From Leyella stercorea (lineage in GTDB: Bacteria > Bacteroidota > Bacteroidia > Bacteroidales > Bacteroidaceae): 48,039 bases of DNA. Made by a program: the position numbers and the translations under genes. Shown here in pieces: positions 27,173-35,026 of the stretch. How positions within the stretch are numbered: the first letter of the stretch is position 1; each line of letters opens with the position of its first letter. The notes below the pieces were generated by a model. That model saw only the letters and a list, made by a program, of their open reading frames with translations. It did not search any database and was not told the DNA's origin. The DNA is taken from the NCBI RefSeq assembly GCF_021531655.1, contig NZ_JADYUF010000028.1:1-48039 (forward strand), given 5' to 3'.

Positions 27173-27223
27173 TAAGAAGCTAGTACAAAGATAGAACAAA
27201 CTATTCTCTAATAAAGTAAGACA

Positions 27224-27955
27224 ATGGGACAGAAGAAATATACACAAACCCAACAGGTGATAGACACCCTACGTAAGTATGGTGGATATGCTACGCTTGG
27301 AAATTTGTATCATTTGGTTGATACTAAATCATGGGCTACTAAGACACCTAATGAGTCTATAAGAAGAATTGTGCAGAAGTCGGATGAGATTTTCAGAATT
27401 CAGCCAGGTCTTTGGGCTTTGGAAGAATGCCGTGATGAGGTTATGCGCAAGTTTGACATTCAGCCCACAGAGCAAGAAAGTGTTGACAAGTTTAATCATA
27501 GTTATTATCAAGGGCTTATCATTGAGATTGGCAACATGAAGCATTATAGCACCTATGCTCCAGCTCAAGACCAGAATCATAAGTTTCTTGACAAGCCGTT
27601 GAAAGATATTTGTACAACGGTTCATATACCGGACTTTTCGTTTGACAGTATCAAGAATAGAGCAAGAACTGTAGATGTGATATGGTTTAATGAGCGCAAT
27701 ATGCCCGACAGTTTCTTTGAGGTAGAACACTCTACAGATATTCAGAATTCTGTGGCAAAATTCTGTGACTTGCAAGATTTCTCCAGTCGTTTTTTGATTG
27801 TTGCTCCCAAAAATCGTGAGGAACAATTCAATAAGGTAATGAGTAGAACGGCTTTTAAAGATATGCGAGAGCGCATAAAGTTTCACAATTACGAGAGTAT
27901 TTTGCAGCAATATGAACTTATGTGTAAGTTGCAGAAGAATGATGGGTTTATCTGA
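27224..27955 (+). CDS. Winged-helix PD-(D/E)XK protein, probable type II restriction endonuclease
   Basis: A 243-residue protein. Residues 1-75 form a winged-helix region (TQQVIDTLRKYGGYATLGNL and FRIQPGLWAL) like HARE-type or restriction-associated wHTH domains. The second half has a nuclease-like core: TVDVIWFN with Asp151, then SFFEVEHSTDIQNS with Glu166 and Glu168, an E-x-E form of the usual E-x-K motif. It lies 165 bases upstream of a DNA adenine methyltransferase on the same strand, the classic restriction-modification layout. The cleavage site is not known; if it matches the methyltransferase it may be GATC-like. An alternative is a solitary defence nuclease. Confidence 0.7.
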   Translation: MGQKKYTQTQQVIDTLRKYGGYATLGNLYHLVDTKSWATKTPNESIRRIVQKSDEIFRIQPGLWALEECRDEVMRKFDIQPTEQESVDKFNHSYYQGLIIEIGNMKHYSTYAPAQDQNHKFLDKPLKDICTTVHIPDFSFDSIKNRARTVDVIWFNERNMPDSFFEVEHSTDIQNSVAKFCDLQDFSSRFLIVAPKNREEQFNKVMSRTAFKDMRERIKFHNYESILQQYELMCKLQKNDGFI

Positions 27956-28120
27956 TTCGTATGATCAATAATTAACACAGCCGTATATCGGTGGATGTTG
28001 CTATACGGCTGATGCGTAAACATTTGTAACTTATTGATAATGATCATTTTTGATCACAAAAGTCAAAGATTGATCTTTTCGGGTTCGCTTAAGTTTTTTG
28101 ATATACTTTTGTGTCCGAAT
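27956..28120 (+). promoter_or_regulatory. Nuclease-methyltransferase gap with clustered GATC sites
   Basis: GATC occurs at 27963, 28042, 28052 and 28072, the middle two as TGATCA. A -7 box TACTTTTG lies at 28104-28111, only 9 bases before the methyltransferase ATG, so the transcript would start almost at the codon. If the methyltransferase acts on GATC, this could be a site of self-control. Confidence 0.5.
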
Positions 28121-29002
28121 ATGGAATATCAGAAACCGAAAACATATTATCAATCGAAGACAAATGACTTTGTTCTTGCTCATGGCGATTGCTTCAAACT
28201 CCTCAAAGAGTTTGACTTCAAGTTCGACATGATATTTGCCGACCCTCCTTATTTTCTCTCCAATGGAGGAATCTCGTTGCAGAATGGTAAGGTGGTGTGT
28301 GTGGACAAAGGCGATTGGGACAAGGGCAGGTCGCAAGAGGATATGATGGATTTCAATATGGAGTGGCTGCGACTGTGTCGTGACAAGTTGAAAGACAATG
28401 GTACGATTTGGATTAGCGGAACTTATCACAACATTTTCTCGGTGGCTAACTGTCTGACTACTCTTGGCTATAAGATTTTGAACGTGATAACGTGGCAGAA
28501 GACCAATCCTCCTGCCAATATATCGTGTCGCTTCTTCACGTATTCTACGGAATTTGTGATTTGGGCACGAAAGAAACAGAAGGTTGCCCATAAGTTCAAC
28601 TATGGTCTGATGAAACAGCTGAACGATGGCAAGCAAATGACCGACGTGTGGCGTATGCCGGCTATAGGCACTTGGGAAAAGACGTGTGGCAAACATCCTA
28701 CGCAAAAACCTTTGCGCCTTCTTGTTCGTATGATTCTTGCATCAACCAACCAAGGCGATTGGATTCTCGACCCTTTCAGCGGAAGCTCTACAACAGGCAT
28801 TGCAGCCAACTTGTGTGGCAGACGGTTTGCAGGACTGGAGCAGGAAGAGAAGTTCTGCCGACTAAGCATGGCACGGCGAGAGGAAATAGAAAACCTGACA
28901 AGCTACGACCGGCTTGTCAAGCATATCGACGACTTGCAAGCTCTGCAGGATTGCAATGTGGTGAACGAGAATGACAGCGAGTGCATACAAATGCCATTTT
29001 AA
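28121..29002 (+). CDS. DpnA-like DNA adenine methyltransferase
   Basis: A 293-residue beta-class N6-adenine DNA methyltransferase. The catalytic motif IV DPPY is at 41-44 (FADPPYFLSNGGIS), and the cofactor motif I comes later at 217-226 (DPFSGSSTTG), the beta-class order. CVDKGDWD, TWQKTNPPANISCRFFTYST and GKHPTQKP also match the DpnA/M2.DpnII type, which acts on GATC, as far as I can judge from memory. The start at 28121 matches these proteins; an upstream in-frame codon at 28034 would cross the GATC cluster and -7 box. The last 35 residues are a variable tail. It follows the nuclease gene and likely protects host DNA. Confidence 0.88.
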   Translation: MEYQKPKTYYQSKTNDFVLAHGDCFKLLKEFDFKFDMIFADPPYFLSNGGISLQNGKVVCVDKGDWDKGRSQEDMMDFNMEWLRLCRDKLKDNGTIWISGTYHNIFSVANCLTTLGYKILNVITWQKTNPPANISCRFFTYSTEFVIWARKKQKVAHKFNYGLMKQLNDGKQMTDVWRMPAIGTWEKTCGKHPTQKPLRLLVRMILASTNQGDWILDPFSGSSTTGIAANLCGRRFAGLEQEEKFCRLSMARREEIENLTSYDRLVKHIDDLQALQDCNVVNENDSECIQMPF

Positions 29003-29094
29003 GGACTGGGCATGCTGCAACGTAAGCTACGGCGGGGACGCCATAGCCACCTACAATTTTTGCGTTATGGCTTGCTTCTTGTCAAAATTGTTTC

Positions 29095-29102
29095 TATCTT
29101 TG
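29095..29102 (+). promoter_or_regulatory. -7 promoter element for AAA-ATPase gene
   Basis: TATCTTTG followed by CA, 87 bases before the ATG at 29189. Confidence 0.55.
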
Positions 29103-29188
29103 CAAAATATTAATTATGCAAGAATGACTTTTATTTCAACTTTTATGCTGAAGGTTGAAAGTCCAACGAAGTTAAAGACAAGAAAATT

Positions 29189-30751
29189 ATGGCATTGAAG
29201 TTATATCCTATAGGCATACAGACATTTGAGCGAATCCGTAAGGAAGACAAACTCTATATCGACAAGACGGAATATATTTATCGTATGGCCCATACCAGCG
29301 GTACTTATTTCTTCTTGGGACGACCACGCCGTTTTGGTAAGTCGCTCCTTGTCACTACGATGCAAAGCTACTTTGAGGGCAAGAAAGAACTCTTCAAAGG
29401 ACTTGCCATCGAAAAGTTGGAAAAAGAATGGACGGAATATCCAGTGCTTCACTTCGATATGAGCGGTGGAAAGCACATGGATAAGGAGCAACTGGAAGAG
29501 TATCTGGATTATCGTCTGCAAGAAGAGGAAAAGAAATGGGGTGTCACGAAACCTGTCAAAGGGGCAAACAATCGTTTGATAGACCTCATCAATACTGCTT
29601 ACGAGAAGAGTGGCAAGCAGGTGGTGGTGCTCATTGACGAATATGATGCGCCAATGCTGGATGTCGTGCATGAGAAGGAACAGTTGGATATGCTTCGCAA
29701 TATGATGCGCAACTTTTATAGCCCGCTGAAGTATAGCGAGGCTAAGCTTCGTTTCGTCTTCCTCACAGGCATCACGAAGTTCTCGCAGGTTAGTATCTTC
29801 AGTGAGCTTAACAATATCATCAATATCTCAATGAGTGATGAGTATGCGGGAATTTGTGGCATTACCAAAGAGGAATTGCTGACACAGATGTCGGAAGATA
29901 TAGACGAATTGGCAAAATCGCAAGAATTGACTCGGGAGGAAACGATTGCCGAATTGAAGGAAAACTATGACGGTTATCATTTCTCTGCCAAATCGCCTGA
30001 TGTGTACAATCCATTCAGCTTGCTCAACTGTTTTTCGACAAGAGAGTTTGGAGCTTATTGGTTCTCCTCGGGAACGCCAACCTATTTAATCAAAATGATG
30101 CGTAAGTTCAAGGTCATGCCTACAAACATTAGCAAGATGTACGCCAAGTCTTCTGCCTTTGATGCTCCGACTGAGAACATGACTGCCATCACTCCTTTGC
30201 TGTATCAGAGCGGATACCTTACCATCAAGGGATATGATAAGTTTAGTAAGCTTTATACTCTCGACCTTCCAAACAAGGAAATCAAGGTCGGCTTGTTCGA
30301 GAGTCTCTTGCCTAACTATCTGGAAGGTATGTTTGCACAGAATGGTGATGTTGCCATCGCTCAGATGTCTGTGCTGATACGTCAGGACAATATGGATGGA
30401 GCCTTACAATTACTCCAGACTTTCCTCGGCACCGTGCCTTATTGCAATGTTACCAATTATGAGGGACATTACCAGCAGATGCTCTACATCATATTCTCGC
30501 TCCTTACGGGATACGTGGTGGATGTGGAGGTTCATACGCCAAAAGGAAGGTTGGATATCGTGATGCTGACACACACTCGCCTCTACATCATCGAACTGAA
30601 GTTGAACAAGAACGCTCAGGCCGCATTGCAGCAAATCAACCTCAAGAACTATGCTCAGCGTTTCGCCCTGTGTGGCAAGCCAGTCTCCAAGGTTGGTATC
30701 AACTTCGACTCTACCACTGGAAATATCGAAGATTGGGTGATTGAAGAGTAG
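29189..30751 (+). CDS. AAA-ATPase-like protein with C-terminal PD-(D/E)XK nuclease domain
   Basis: A 520-residue protein of the AAA-ATPase_like/PDDEXK_9 family, multi-copy in many Bacteroidota. Residues 1-30 carry the family start LYPIGIQTFERIRKEDKLYI. A Walker A-like GRPRRFGKS is at 44-52 and Walker B VVVLIDEYDAP at 145-155. A middle helical region has ENYDGYHFS and YNPFSLLNCF. The C-terminal nuclease core is RLDIVML...IIELKLNKN with Asp456, Glu469 and Lys471. The role is unknown; defence or mobile-element roles have been suggested for the family. It ends before a strong terminator. Confidence 0.88.
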   Translation: MALKLYPIGIQTFERIRKEDKLYIDKTEYIYRMAHTSGTYFFLGRPRRFGKSLLVTTMQSYFEGKKELFKGLAIEKLEKEWTEYPVLHFDMSGGKHMDKEQLEEYLDYRLQEEEKKWGVTKPVKGANNRLIDLINTAYEKSGKQVVVLIDEYDAPMLDVVHEKEQLDMLRNMMRNFYSPLKYSEAKLRFVFLTGITKFSQVSIFSELNNIINISMSDEYAGICGITKEELLTQMSEDIDELAKSQELTREETIAELKENYDGYHFSAKSPDVYNPFSLLNCFSTREFGAYWFSSGTPTYLIKMMRKFKVMPTNISKMYAKSSAFDAPTENMTAITPLLYQSGYLTIKGYDKFSKLYTLDLPNKEIKVGLFESLLPNYLEGMFAQNGDVAIAQMSVLIRQDNMDGALQLLQTFLGTVPYCNVTNYEGHYQQMLYIIFSLLTGYVVDVEVHTPKGRLDIVMLTHTRLYIIELKLNKNAQAALQQINLKNYAQRFALCGKPVSKVGINFDSTTGNIEDWVIEE

Positions 30752-30768
30752 GAATATTGTACACGAAA

Positions 30769-30807
30769 AGCCCTCTTGTCTTTCAGCATGCTGAAGGCAA
30801 GAGGGCT
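30769..30807 (+). terminator. Intrinsic terminator after AAA-ATPase gene
   Basis: AGCCCTCTTG pairs with CAAGAGGGCT, with an inner stem TTCAGCATGCTGAA. A T-rich stretch (ATATTTATTT) follows. It also lies near the convergent DUF3127 gene. Confidence 0.75.
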
Positions 30808-30858
30808 ATATTTATTTGGTTGGTTTTGTCGAAATGTCGTTGCTAAGCGGTCGGCGGC

Positions 30859-31278
30859 TTAGAAGGGCAGATCGTCTTCTGAACTCTGCTCGGCTGCGGG
30901 TGCTGCAGACTGTACGGGAGCAGCAGGCTGTGCCGGAGCTGCGGGCTGTGCAGGAGCCGGGCCGAAAGCTGCGCCTGGAACTACACCAGGCTGCATGCCT
31001 ACTGATGCGGGATCAACCTGACGCACGTCGAAAGCGCGGATGCTGTTAAACCAGCGTCCGTTGTACTCGTGAGCGTCGATGTCGAACGATACGTTCACTT
31101 CCTGGCCCAACTGTATGTTGAAACGGCTGATGCGGTCGGCACCGAATACGCTGAACACCATCTTGCGCGGATAAGCGTCGTGAGTCTCGATGACGTAATC
31201 CTGCGCCTTCCATTCACCACGTGCTGAAACACCGCTTTTCGGTTCCATTACGGCGATAACTTTTCCTTGAATCTCCAT
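30859..31278 (-). CDS. DUF3127 protein with SSB-like C-terminal tail
   Basis: A 139-residue protein. Residues 1-90 are a beta-rich OB-like domain (MEIQGKVIAVMEPKSG then FDIDAHEYNGRWFNSIRAFD) typical of DUF3127. A linker rich in Pro, Ala and Gln follows, with repeats such as PAQPAAPAQPAAPVQ, and the end is SSEDDLPF. This is the same plan as single-stranded DNA-binding protein: OB fold, disordered linker, acidic-hydrophobic tip. It is divergent from dnaN, which supports a link to DNA metabolism. The function is not established. Confidence 0.85.
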   Translation of the reverse strand: MEIQGKVIAVMEPKSGVSARGEWKAQDYVIETHDAYPRKMVFSVFGADRISRFNIQLGQEVNVSFDIDAHEYNGRWFNSIRAFDVRQVDPASVGMQPGVVPGAAFGPAPAQPAAPAQPAAPVQSAAPAAEQSSEDDLPF

Positions 31279-31393
31279 TTGTCTTTGATTGTATTTAATG
31301 TGTTATAATTGCGTAGTATATATTTTATCGGAGTGCGAAATTAATAAAATTGTTCAAGATAGAAAAACTTTTGTTGTAGTTTTTGTTTTTGGT

Positions 31394-31424
31394 GTTGCTT
31401 TTTAAGCATTTTTCATTACCTTTG
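31394..31424 (+). promoter_or_regulatory. Promoter of dnaN (-33 GTTG, -7 TACCTTTG)
   Basis: GTTG at 31394-31397 and TACCTTTG at 31417-31424 are 19 bp apart. The dnaN ATG is at 31458. Confidence 0.6.
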
Positions 31425-31457
31425 TACCCAAAACAATAATATAAAAACATACGAACA

Positions 31458-32585
31458 ATGCAATTCACATTATCAAGCGGAACGCTAAATGCGCGACTTC
31501 AGACCCTCGTTAGGGTTATCGGTGGCAAGAACGCCATAAGTATATTGGACTGTTTCCTTTTCGAGGTTGCCAACAACACCCTCACCGTCACAGCAAGTGA
31601 CGCGGAGAATGTGATGCAGGCCACTATAGAACTCGACGAGTGCACAGGCGAGGGACGCTTCGCCCTGCCTAATCATACTATACTCAATGCTGTGAAGGAG
31701 CTGCCCGAGCAGCCGCTTCAGATGACTATCGACGACCAGAGTCTGTCGGTGGTTGTCGACTACCAGAACGGTTCGTTTGGTCTGGCTGCCCTGGCTGCCG
31801 ATGACTACCCGGAGATGCCAGCCATGAGCGACGACGCTACTGTGCTCACGCTCAGCCAGCAGCTCTTGGCTGAAAACATCTCACGCTCGCTGTTTGCTAC
31901 TGCTCAGGACGAGATTCGTCCGGTGATGGGCGGTATTCTGTTCGACCTCAAGGCCGACGGACTTACCGTTGTGGCTACCGACGGACACAAGCTGGTGCGC
32001 AACCGCATACTCGATGTTGTGGCTGAGGAAGAGCCTACATCGTTCATCCTGCCGCAGAAGCCGGCGCAGTTGCTGAAGGGTGTACTTGCCAAGGGAGAGG
32101 GCGATGTTGTGGTGCGCTTTGCTGCCAACAGCTGCGAGTTCAAGTATGACGGAGGCGAGTTCCGCTGCCGTCTGATCGAGGGTCGCTATCCCAACTACAA
32201 CTCGGTGATTCCTACCAACAACACCAACTGTCTGACTGCCGACCGCAAGACCATGCTCGGTGCCTTGAAGCGCGTATTGCCGTTCTCAAGTGAGAGCAGC
32301 CGTCTGGTTCGCTTCCACCTTGAGAAGGGGCTGCTGCGTCTGCAGGCTTCTGACATCGACTTCGCCACAAGTGCCAAGGAGAGTATTGCATGCGAATATA
32401 ATGGCTCTACTATGGACATCGGCTTCAAGGGCGACTCGGTATGCGAGATTCTCAACAATCTTAATAGCGACGAGGTGACCGTGCAGCTTGCCGACCCAAG
32501 CCGCGCAGGAGTGTTTGTACCGGTAGAGCAGCCTGAGAATCAGGAAATCCTGATGCTCATGATGCCAATGTTGCTGAACGACTAA
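31458..32585 (+). CDS. dnaN: DNA polymerase III sliding clamp (beta subunit)
   Basis: A 375-residue beta clamp that encircles DNA and tethers polymerase III. Seen: the N-terminal MQFTLSSGTLNARLQTLVRV, LTVTASDAE, the middle-domain DGHKLVRN and SFILPQKPA, GRYPNYNSVIPTN, and the C-terminal LMMPMLL typical of the clamp's protein-binding face. Full length, with three clamp domains. It heads a plus-strand series with dnaQ-like, coaBC, DUF4835 and recN, separated by repeat copies 5 and 6. Confidence 0.97.
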   Translation: MQFTLSSGTLNARLQTLVRVIGGKNAISILDCFLFEVANNTLTVTASDAENVMQATIELDECTGEGRFALPNHTILNAVKELPEQPLQMTIDDQSLSVVVDYQNGSFGLAALAADDYPEMPAMSDDATVLTLSQQLLAENISRSLFATAQDEIRPVMGGILFDLKADGLTVVATDGHKLVRNRILDVVAEEEPTSFILPQKPAQLLKGVLAKGEGDVVVRFAANSCEFKYDGGEFRCRLIEGRYPNYNSVIPTNNTNCLTADRKTMLGALKRVLPFSSESSRLVRFHLEKGLLRLQASDIDFATSAKESIACEYNGSTMDIGFKGDSVCEILNNLNSDEVTVQLADPSRAGVFVPVEQPENQEILMLMMPMLLND

Positions 32586-32589
32586 ATAG

Positions 32590-32757
32590 AATTAGGAGTT
32601 AGGAATGTTGAATGTTGAATTAGTGCGCTTCGCGCATTAGGAATTTTAGAATTCCGAATTGAGAGTTGTCAATCAAATCAACATTGAACAACTCAAAATC
32701 GGCAAAGCCGACTAATTCAACATTCCTAATTCAAAACTCAAAATTCAAAATTAATAC
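32590..32757. repeat. AT-rich palindromic intergenic element (copy 5)
   Basis: A diverged copy. It has GAATGTTGAATGTTGAATTA, the hairpin TGCGCTTCGCGCA, GAATTGAGAGTTGTCAATC, AATCGGCAAAGCCGAC, and the arm AATTCAAAACTCAAAATTC. It starts a few bases after the dnaN stop and ends close to the exonuclease start. Confidence 0.85.
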
Positions 32758-32783
32758 AGCGGCTCTGCCGTTTATATTATATA

Positions 32784-33635
32784 ATGAAACTAAATCTTAC
32801 ACGACCTCTTGTTGTCTTCGACCTTGAGACAACAGGACTTGACCTCGTGCGCGACCGCATAATCCAGCTTTCTTACATTAAGGTTATGCCCGACGGCGAG
32901 GAACGACGCGAGAACCTGCTCGTAAATCCAGGTAAGGCCATTCCGCAGGAAGTAACTGAGCTGACCGGCATCAGCAATGATGACGTGAAGGATGCTCCTA
33001 CATTCAAGGAGATTGCTCAGAAACTGAATGAGAAAATGAAAGACTGCGACTTCGCAGGATATAACTCCAATCACTTCGACATTCCGATGCTCGCCGAGGA
33101 ATTTCTGCGTGCCGGCATCGACTTCGACTTCTCGAAGTGCCGACTCATCGACGCTCAGACTATATTCCATAAAATGGAACGCCGCAATCTGGCTGCCGCA
33201 TACAAATTCTTCTGCGGACGCAAGATGGAGGACGACTTCACCGCTCACCGTGCCGACGAGGATACTGAGGCTACCTACCGTGTGCTCATGGCTGAACTCG
33301 ACATGTATGCTCCTGATGTACAGGATGAACCCGACCGTGTGCTGGAGAACGACATGGACTTCCTGGCTGAATTTTCAAAGCAGAACGACAATGTGGACTT
33401 TGCCGGTCGCATAGTATGGAAACCGTTGCTCGGTGCCGATGGCAAGCCATTGCTCGACAAGGACGGCAAGGAACGCAAGTTTGAGGCTTTCAACTTCGGC
33501 AAGTATAAGGGACGTTCGGTGGCTGACGTGCTGCGTGCCGACCCTGGCTACTATAGCTGGATGATGACAGGCGACTTCACATTCAACACCAAGCAGGTGC
33601 TGACACGTATCCGCCTGAAGGGATTTAATAAATGA
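32784..33635 (+). CDS. DnaQ-type 3'-5' exonuclease (DEDDh)
   Basis: A 283-residue exonuclease. The DEDDh residues are visible: Asp13 and Glu15 in VFDLETTG, Asp99 in NSNHFDIPML, and His155 with Asp160 in TAHRADEDTEATY. The C-terminal 70 residues carry a second small domain (FNFGKYKGRSVADVLRADPG, then YYSWMM) as in ExoX-like C-terminal or DUF3820-type modules. It may be a proofreading or DNA-repair exonuclease; the polymerase partner is unknown. It sits between dnaN and coaBC, bracketed by repeats. Confidence 0.9.
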   Translation: MKLNLTRPLVVFDLETTGLDLVRDRIIQLSYIKVMPDGEERRENLLVNPGKAIPQEVTELTGISNDDVKDAPTFKEIAQKLNEKMKDCDFAGYNSNHFDIPMLAEEFLRAGIDFDFSKCRLIDAQTIFHKMERRNLAAAYKFFCGRKMEDDFTAHRADEDTEATYRVLMAELDMYAPDVQDEPDRVLENDMDFLAEFSKQNDNVDFAGRIVWKPLLGADGKPLLDKDGKERKFEAFNFGKYKGRSVADVLRADPGYYSWMMTGDFTFNTKQVLTRIRLKGFNK

Positions 33636-33636
33636 A

Positions 33637-33790
33637 TTAGGAATTTTGAGTTTTGAATTTTGAATTAGTCGCGGCTTAGCCTGCGATTATGAATTTTTGA
33701 GTTATGAATTTTCAATTCAAAAATGAACAACTCAAAATCGGCAAGGCCGACCAATTCAAAACTCAAAATTCAAAACTCAAAAATCAAAAC
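33637..33790. repeat. AT-rich palindromic intergenic element (copy 6)
   Basis: GAATTTTGAGTTTTGAATTT, TAGTCGCGGCTTAGCCTGCG, a middle AT-rich core, AATCGGCAAGGCCGAC, then AATTCAAAACTCAAAATTC. It begins just after the exonuclease stop and ends 2-4 bases before the coaBC ATG at 33792, whose A-rich leader it forms. Confidence 0.88.
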
Positions 33791-33791
33791 T

Positions 33792-35000
33792 ATGCTAAAA
33801 GGCAAGAAAATAGTATTGGGCATAACAGGCTCTATAGCCGCCTATAAGTCGTGTCTGCTGATACGCGAATTCGTAAAGCAGGGAGCTGAGGTGCAGGTGG
33901 TGATAACACCTGCCGGTAAGGAGTTTATCACTCCCATTACGCTGTCGGCTCTGACACACAAGCCCGTGGTGAGCGAGTTCTTCTCGCAACGCGACGGCAC
34001 GTGGAACTCGCATGTCGACCTCGGATTGTGGGCTGATGCAATGGTGATAGCTCCGTGTACTGCCAGCACTATGGGCAAGATGGCGCACGGTGTGGCTGAC
34101 AATATGCTCATCACTACATATCTGTCGATGAAGGCTCCGGTGTTCATAGCTCCAGCCATGGACCTCGACATGTATCGACACCCGTCTACACAGGCCAATA
34201 TGCAGACTCTGCTGTCGTACGGCAACCATATCATCGAGCCGGCTGACGGTTTTCTGGCAAGCGGACTGGAGGGTAAGGGACGTATGGAGGAGCCGGCTGT
34301 GATAGCACGCCGCATATCCGAATACTTCGACCGTCAGGACTGCAACTCGCCATTGGTGGGCAAGAAGGTGATGATAACCGCCGGCCCTACATACGAACGT
34401 ATTGACCCAGTGCGCTTCATAGGCAACTACTCGAGCGGCAAGATGGGTTTTGCCATTGCCGAGGAGTGTCGACGACGCGGTGCCGACGTGACGATAGTAT
34501 GCGGACCTGTTAGCCTGAAGTGCGATGACGGCATACGGCGTTTGGATGTGGAGAGCTGTGAGGAGATGTATCAGGCTGCTACACACGAGTTTGCCAATGC
34601 CGACGTGGCTGTGCTGGCTGCTGCCGTTGCCGACTTCAAGCCTGCTGATATAGCCGACCGTAAGATAAAGCGCGAGAAGGACGACCTTGTGATGCGTCTG
34701 TGTCCTACGCACGACATTGCTGCGGCTCTGGGACAGGCAAAGACCGAGCGCCAGACCATCGTGGCTTTTGCGCTTGAGACCAACGACGAGGAGGCAAACG
34801 CACAGCGCAAGCTCGAAAAGAAGAATGCCGACTTTATCGTGCTCAATAGTCTGCGCAACGAAGGTACGTGTTTCCGCACCGACGACAATCAGATAGAGAT
34901 AATCAGTCGTACGGACAAGAAGCAGTATCCCAAGTGCTCGAAGGCTGAAACGGCTAAATATATTGTGGACGAGATTGAGACCACAGTAAGCCGCAAATAG
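33792..35000 (+). CDS. coaBC: Bifunctional phosphopantothenoylcysteine decarboxylase/synthase CoaBC
   Basis: A 402-residue coenzyme A synthesis enzyme (Dfp). The N-terminal flavin-dependent decarboxylase has KKIVLGITGSIAAYKS, IAPCTASTMGKMAHGVADN and APAMDLDMYRHP. The C-terminal synthase has KVMITAGPTYERIDPVRFIG followed by NYSSGKMGFAIA, and AAVADFKP with KIKR. The start at 33792 was chosen because the in-frame extension from 33723 only translates the repeat (MNNSKSARPTNSKLKIQNSK). DUF4835 follows 26 bases later. Confidence 0.96.
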   Translation: MLKGKKIVLGITGSIAAYKSCLLIREFVKQGAEVQVVITPAGKEFITPITLSALTHKPVVSEFFSQRDGTWNSHVDLGLWADAMVIAPCTASTMGKMAHGVADNMLITTYLSMKAPVFIAPAMDLDMYRHPSTQANMQTLLSYGNHIIEPADGFLASGLEGKGRMEEPAVIARRISEYFDRQDCNSPLVGKKVMITAGPTYERIDPVRFIGNYSSGKMGFAIAEECRRRGADVTIVCGPVSLKCDDGIRRLDVESCEEMYQAATHEFANADVAVLAAAVADFKPADIADRKIKREKDDLVMRLCPTHDIAAALGQAKTERQTIVAFALETNDEEANAQRKLEKKNADFIVLNSLRNEGTCFRTDDNQIEIISRTDKKQYPKCSKAETAKYIVDEIETTVSRK

Positions 35001-35026
35001 TCATAACTATACATTATATATATAAT

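Noticed and set aside
28034..28120. N-terminal extension of the methyltransferase
   Set aside because: It crosses the GATC cluster and the -7 box. Related enzymes begin at the position of the ATG at 28121.
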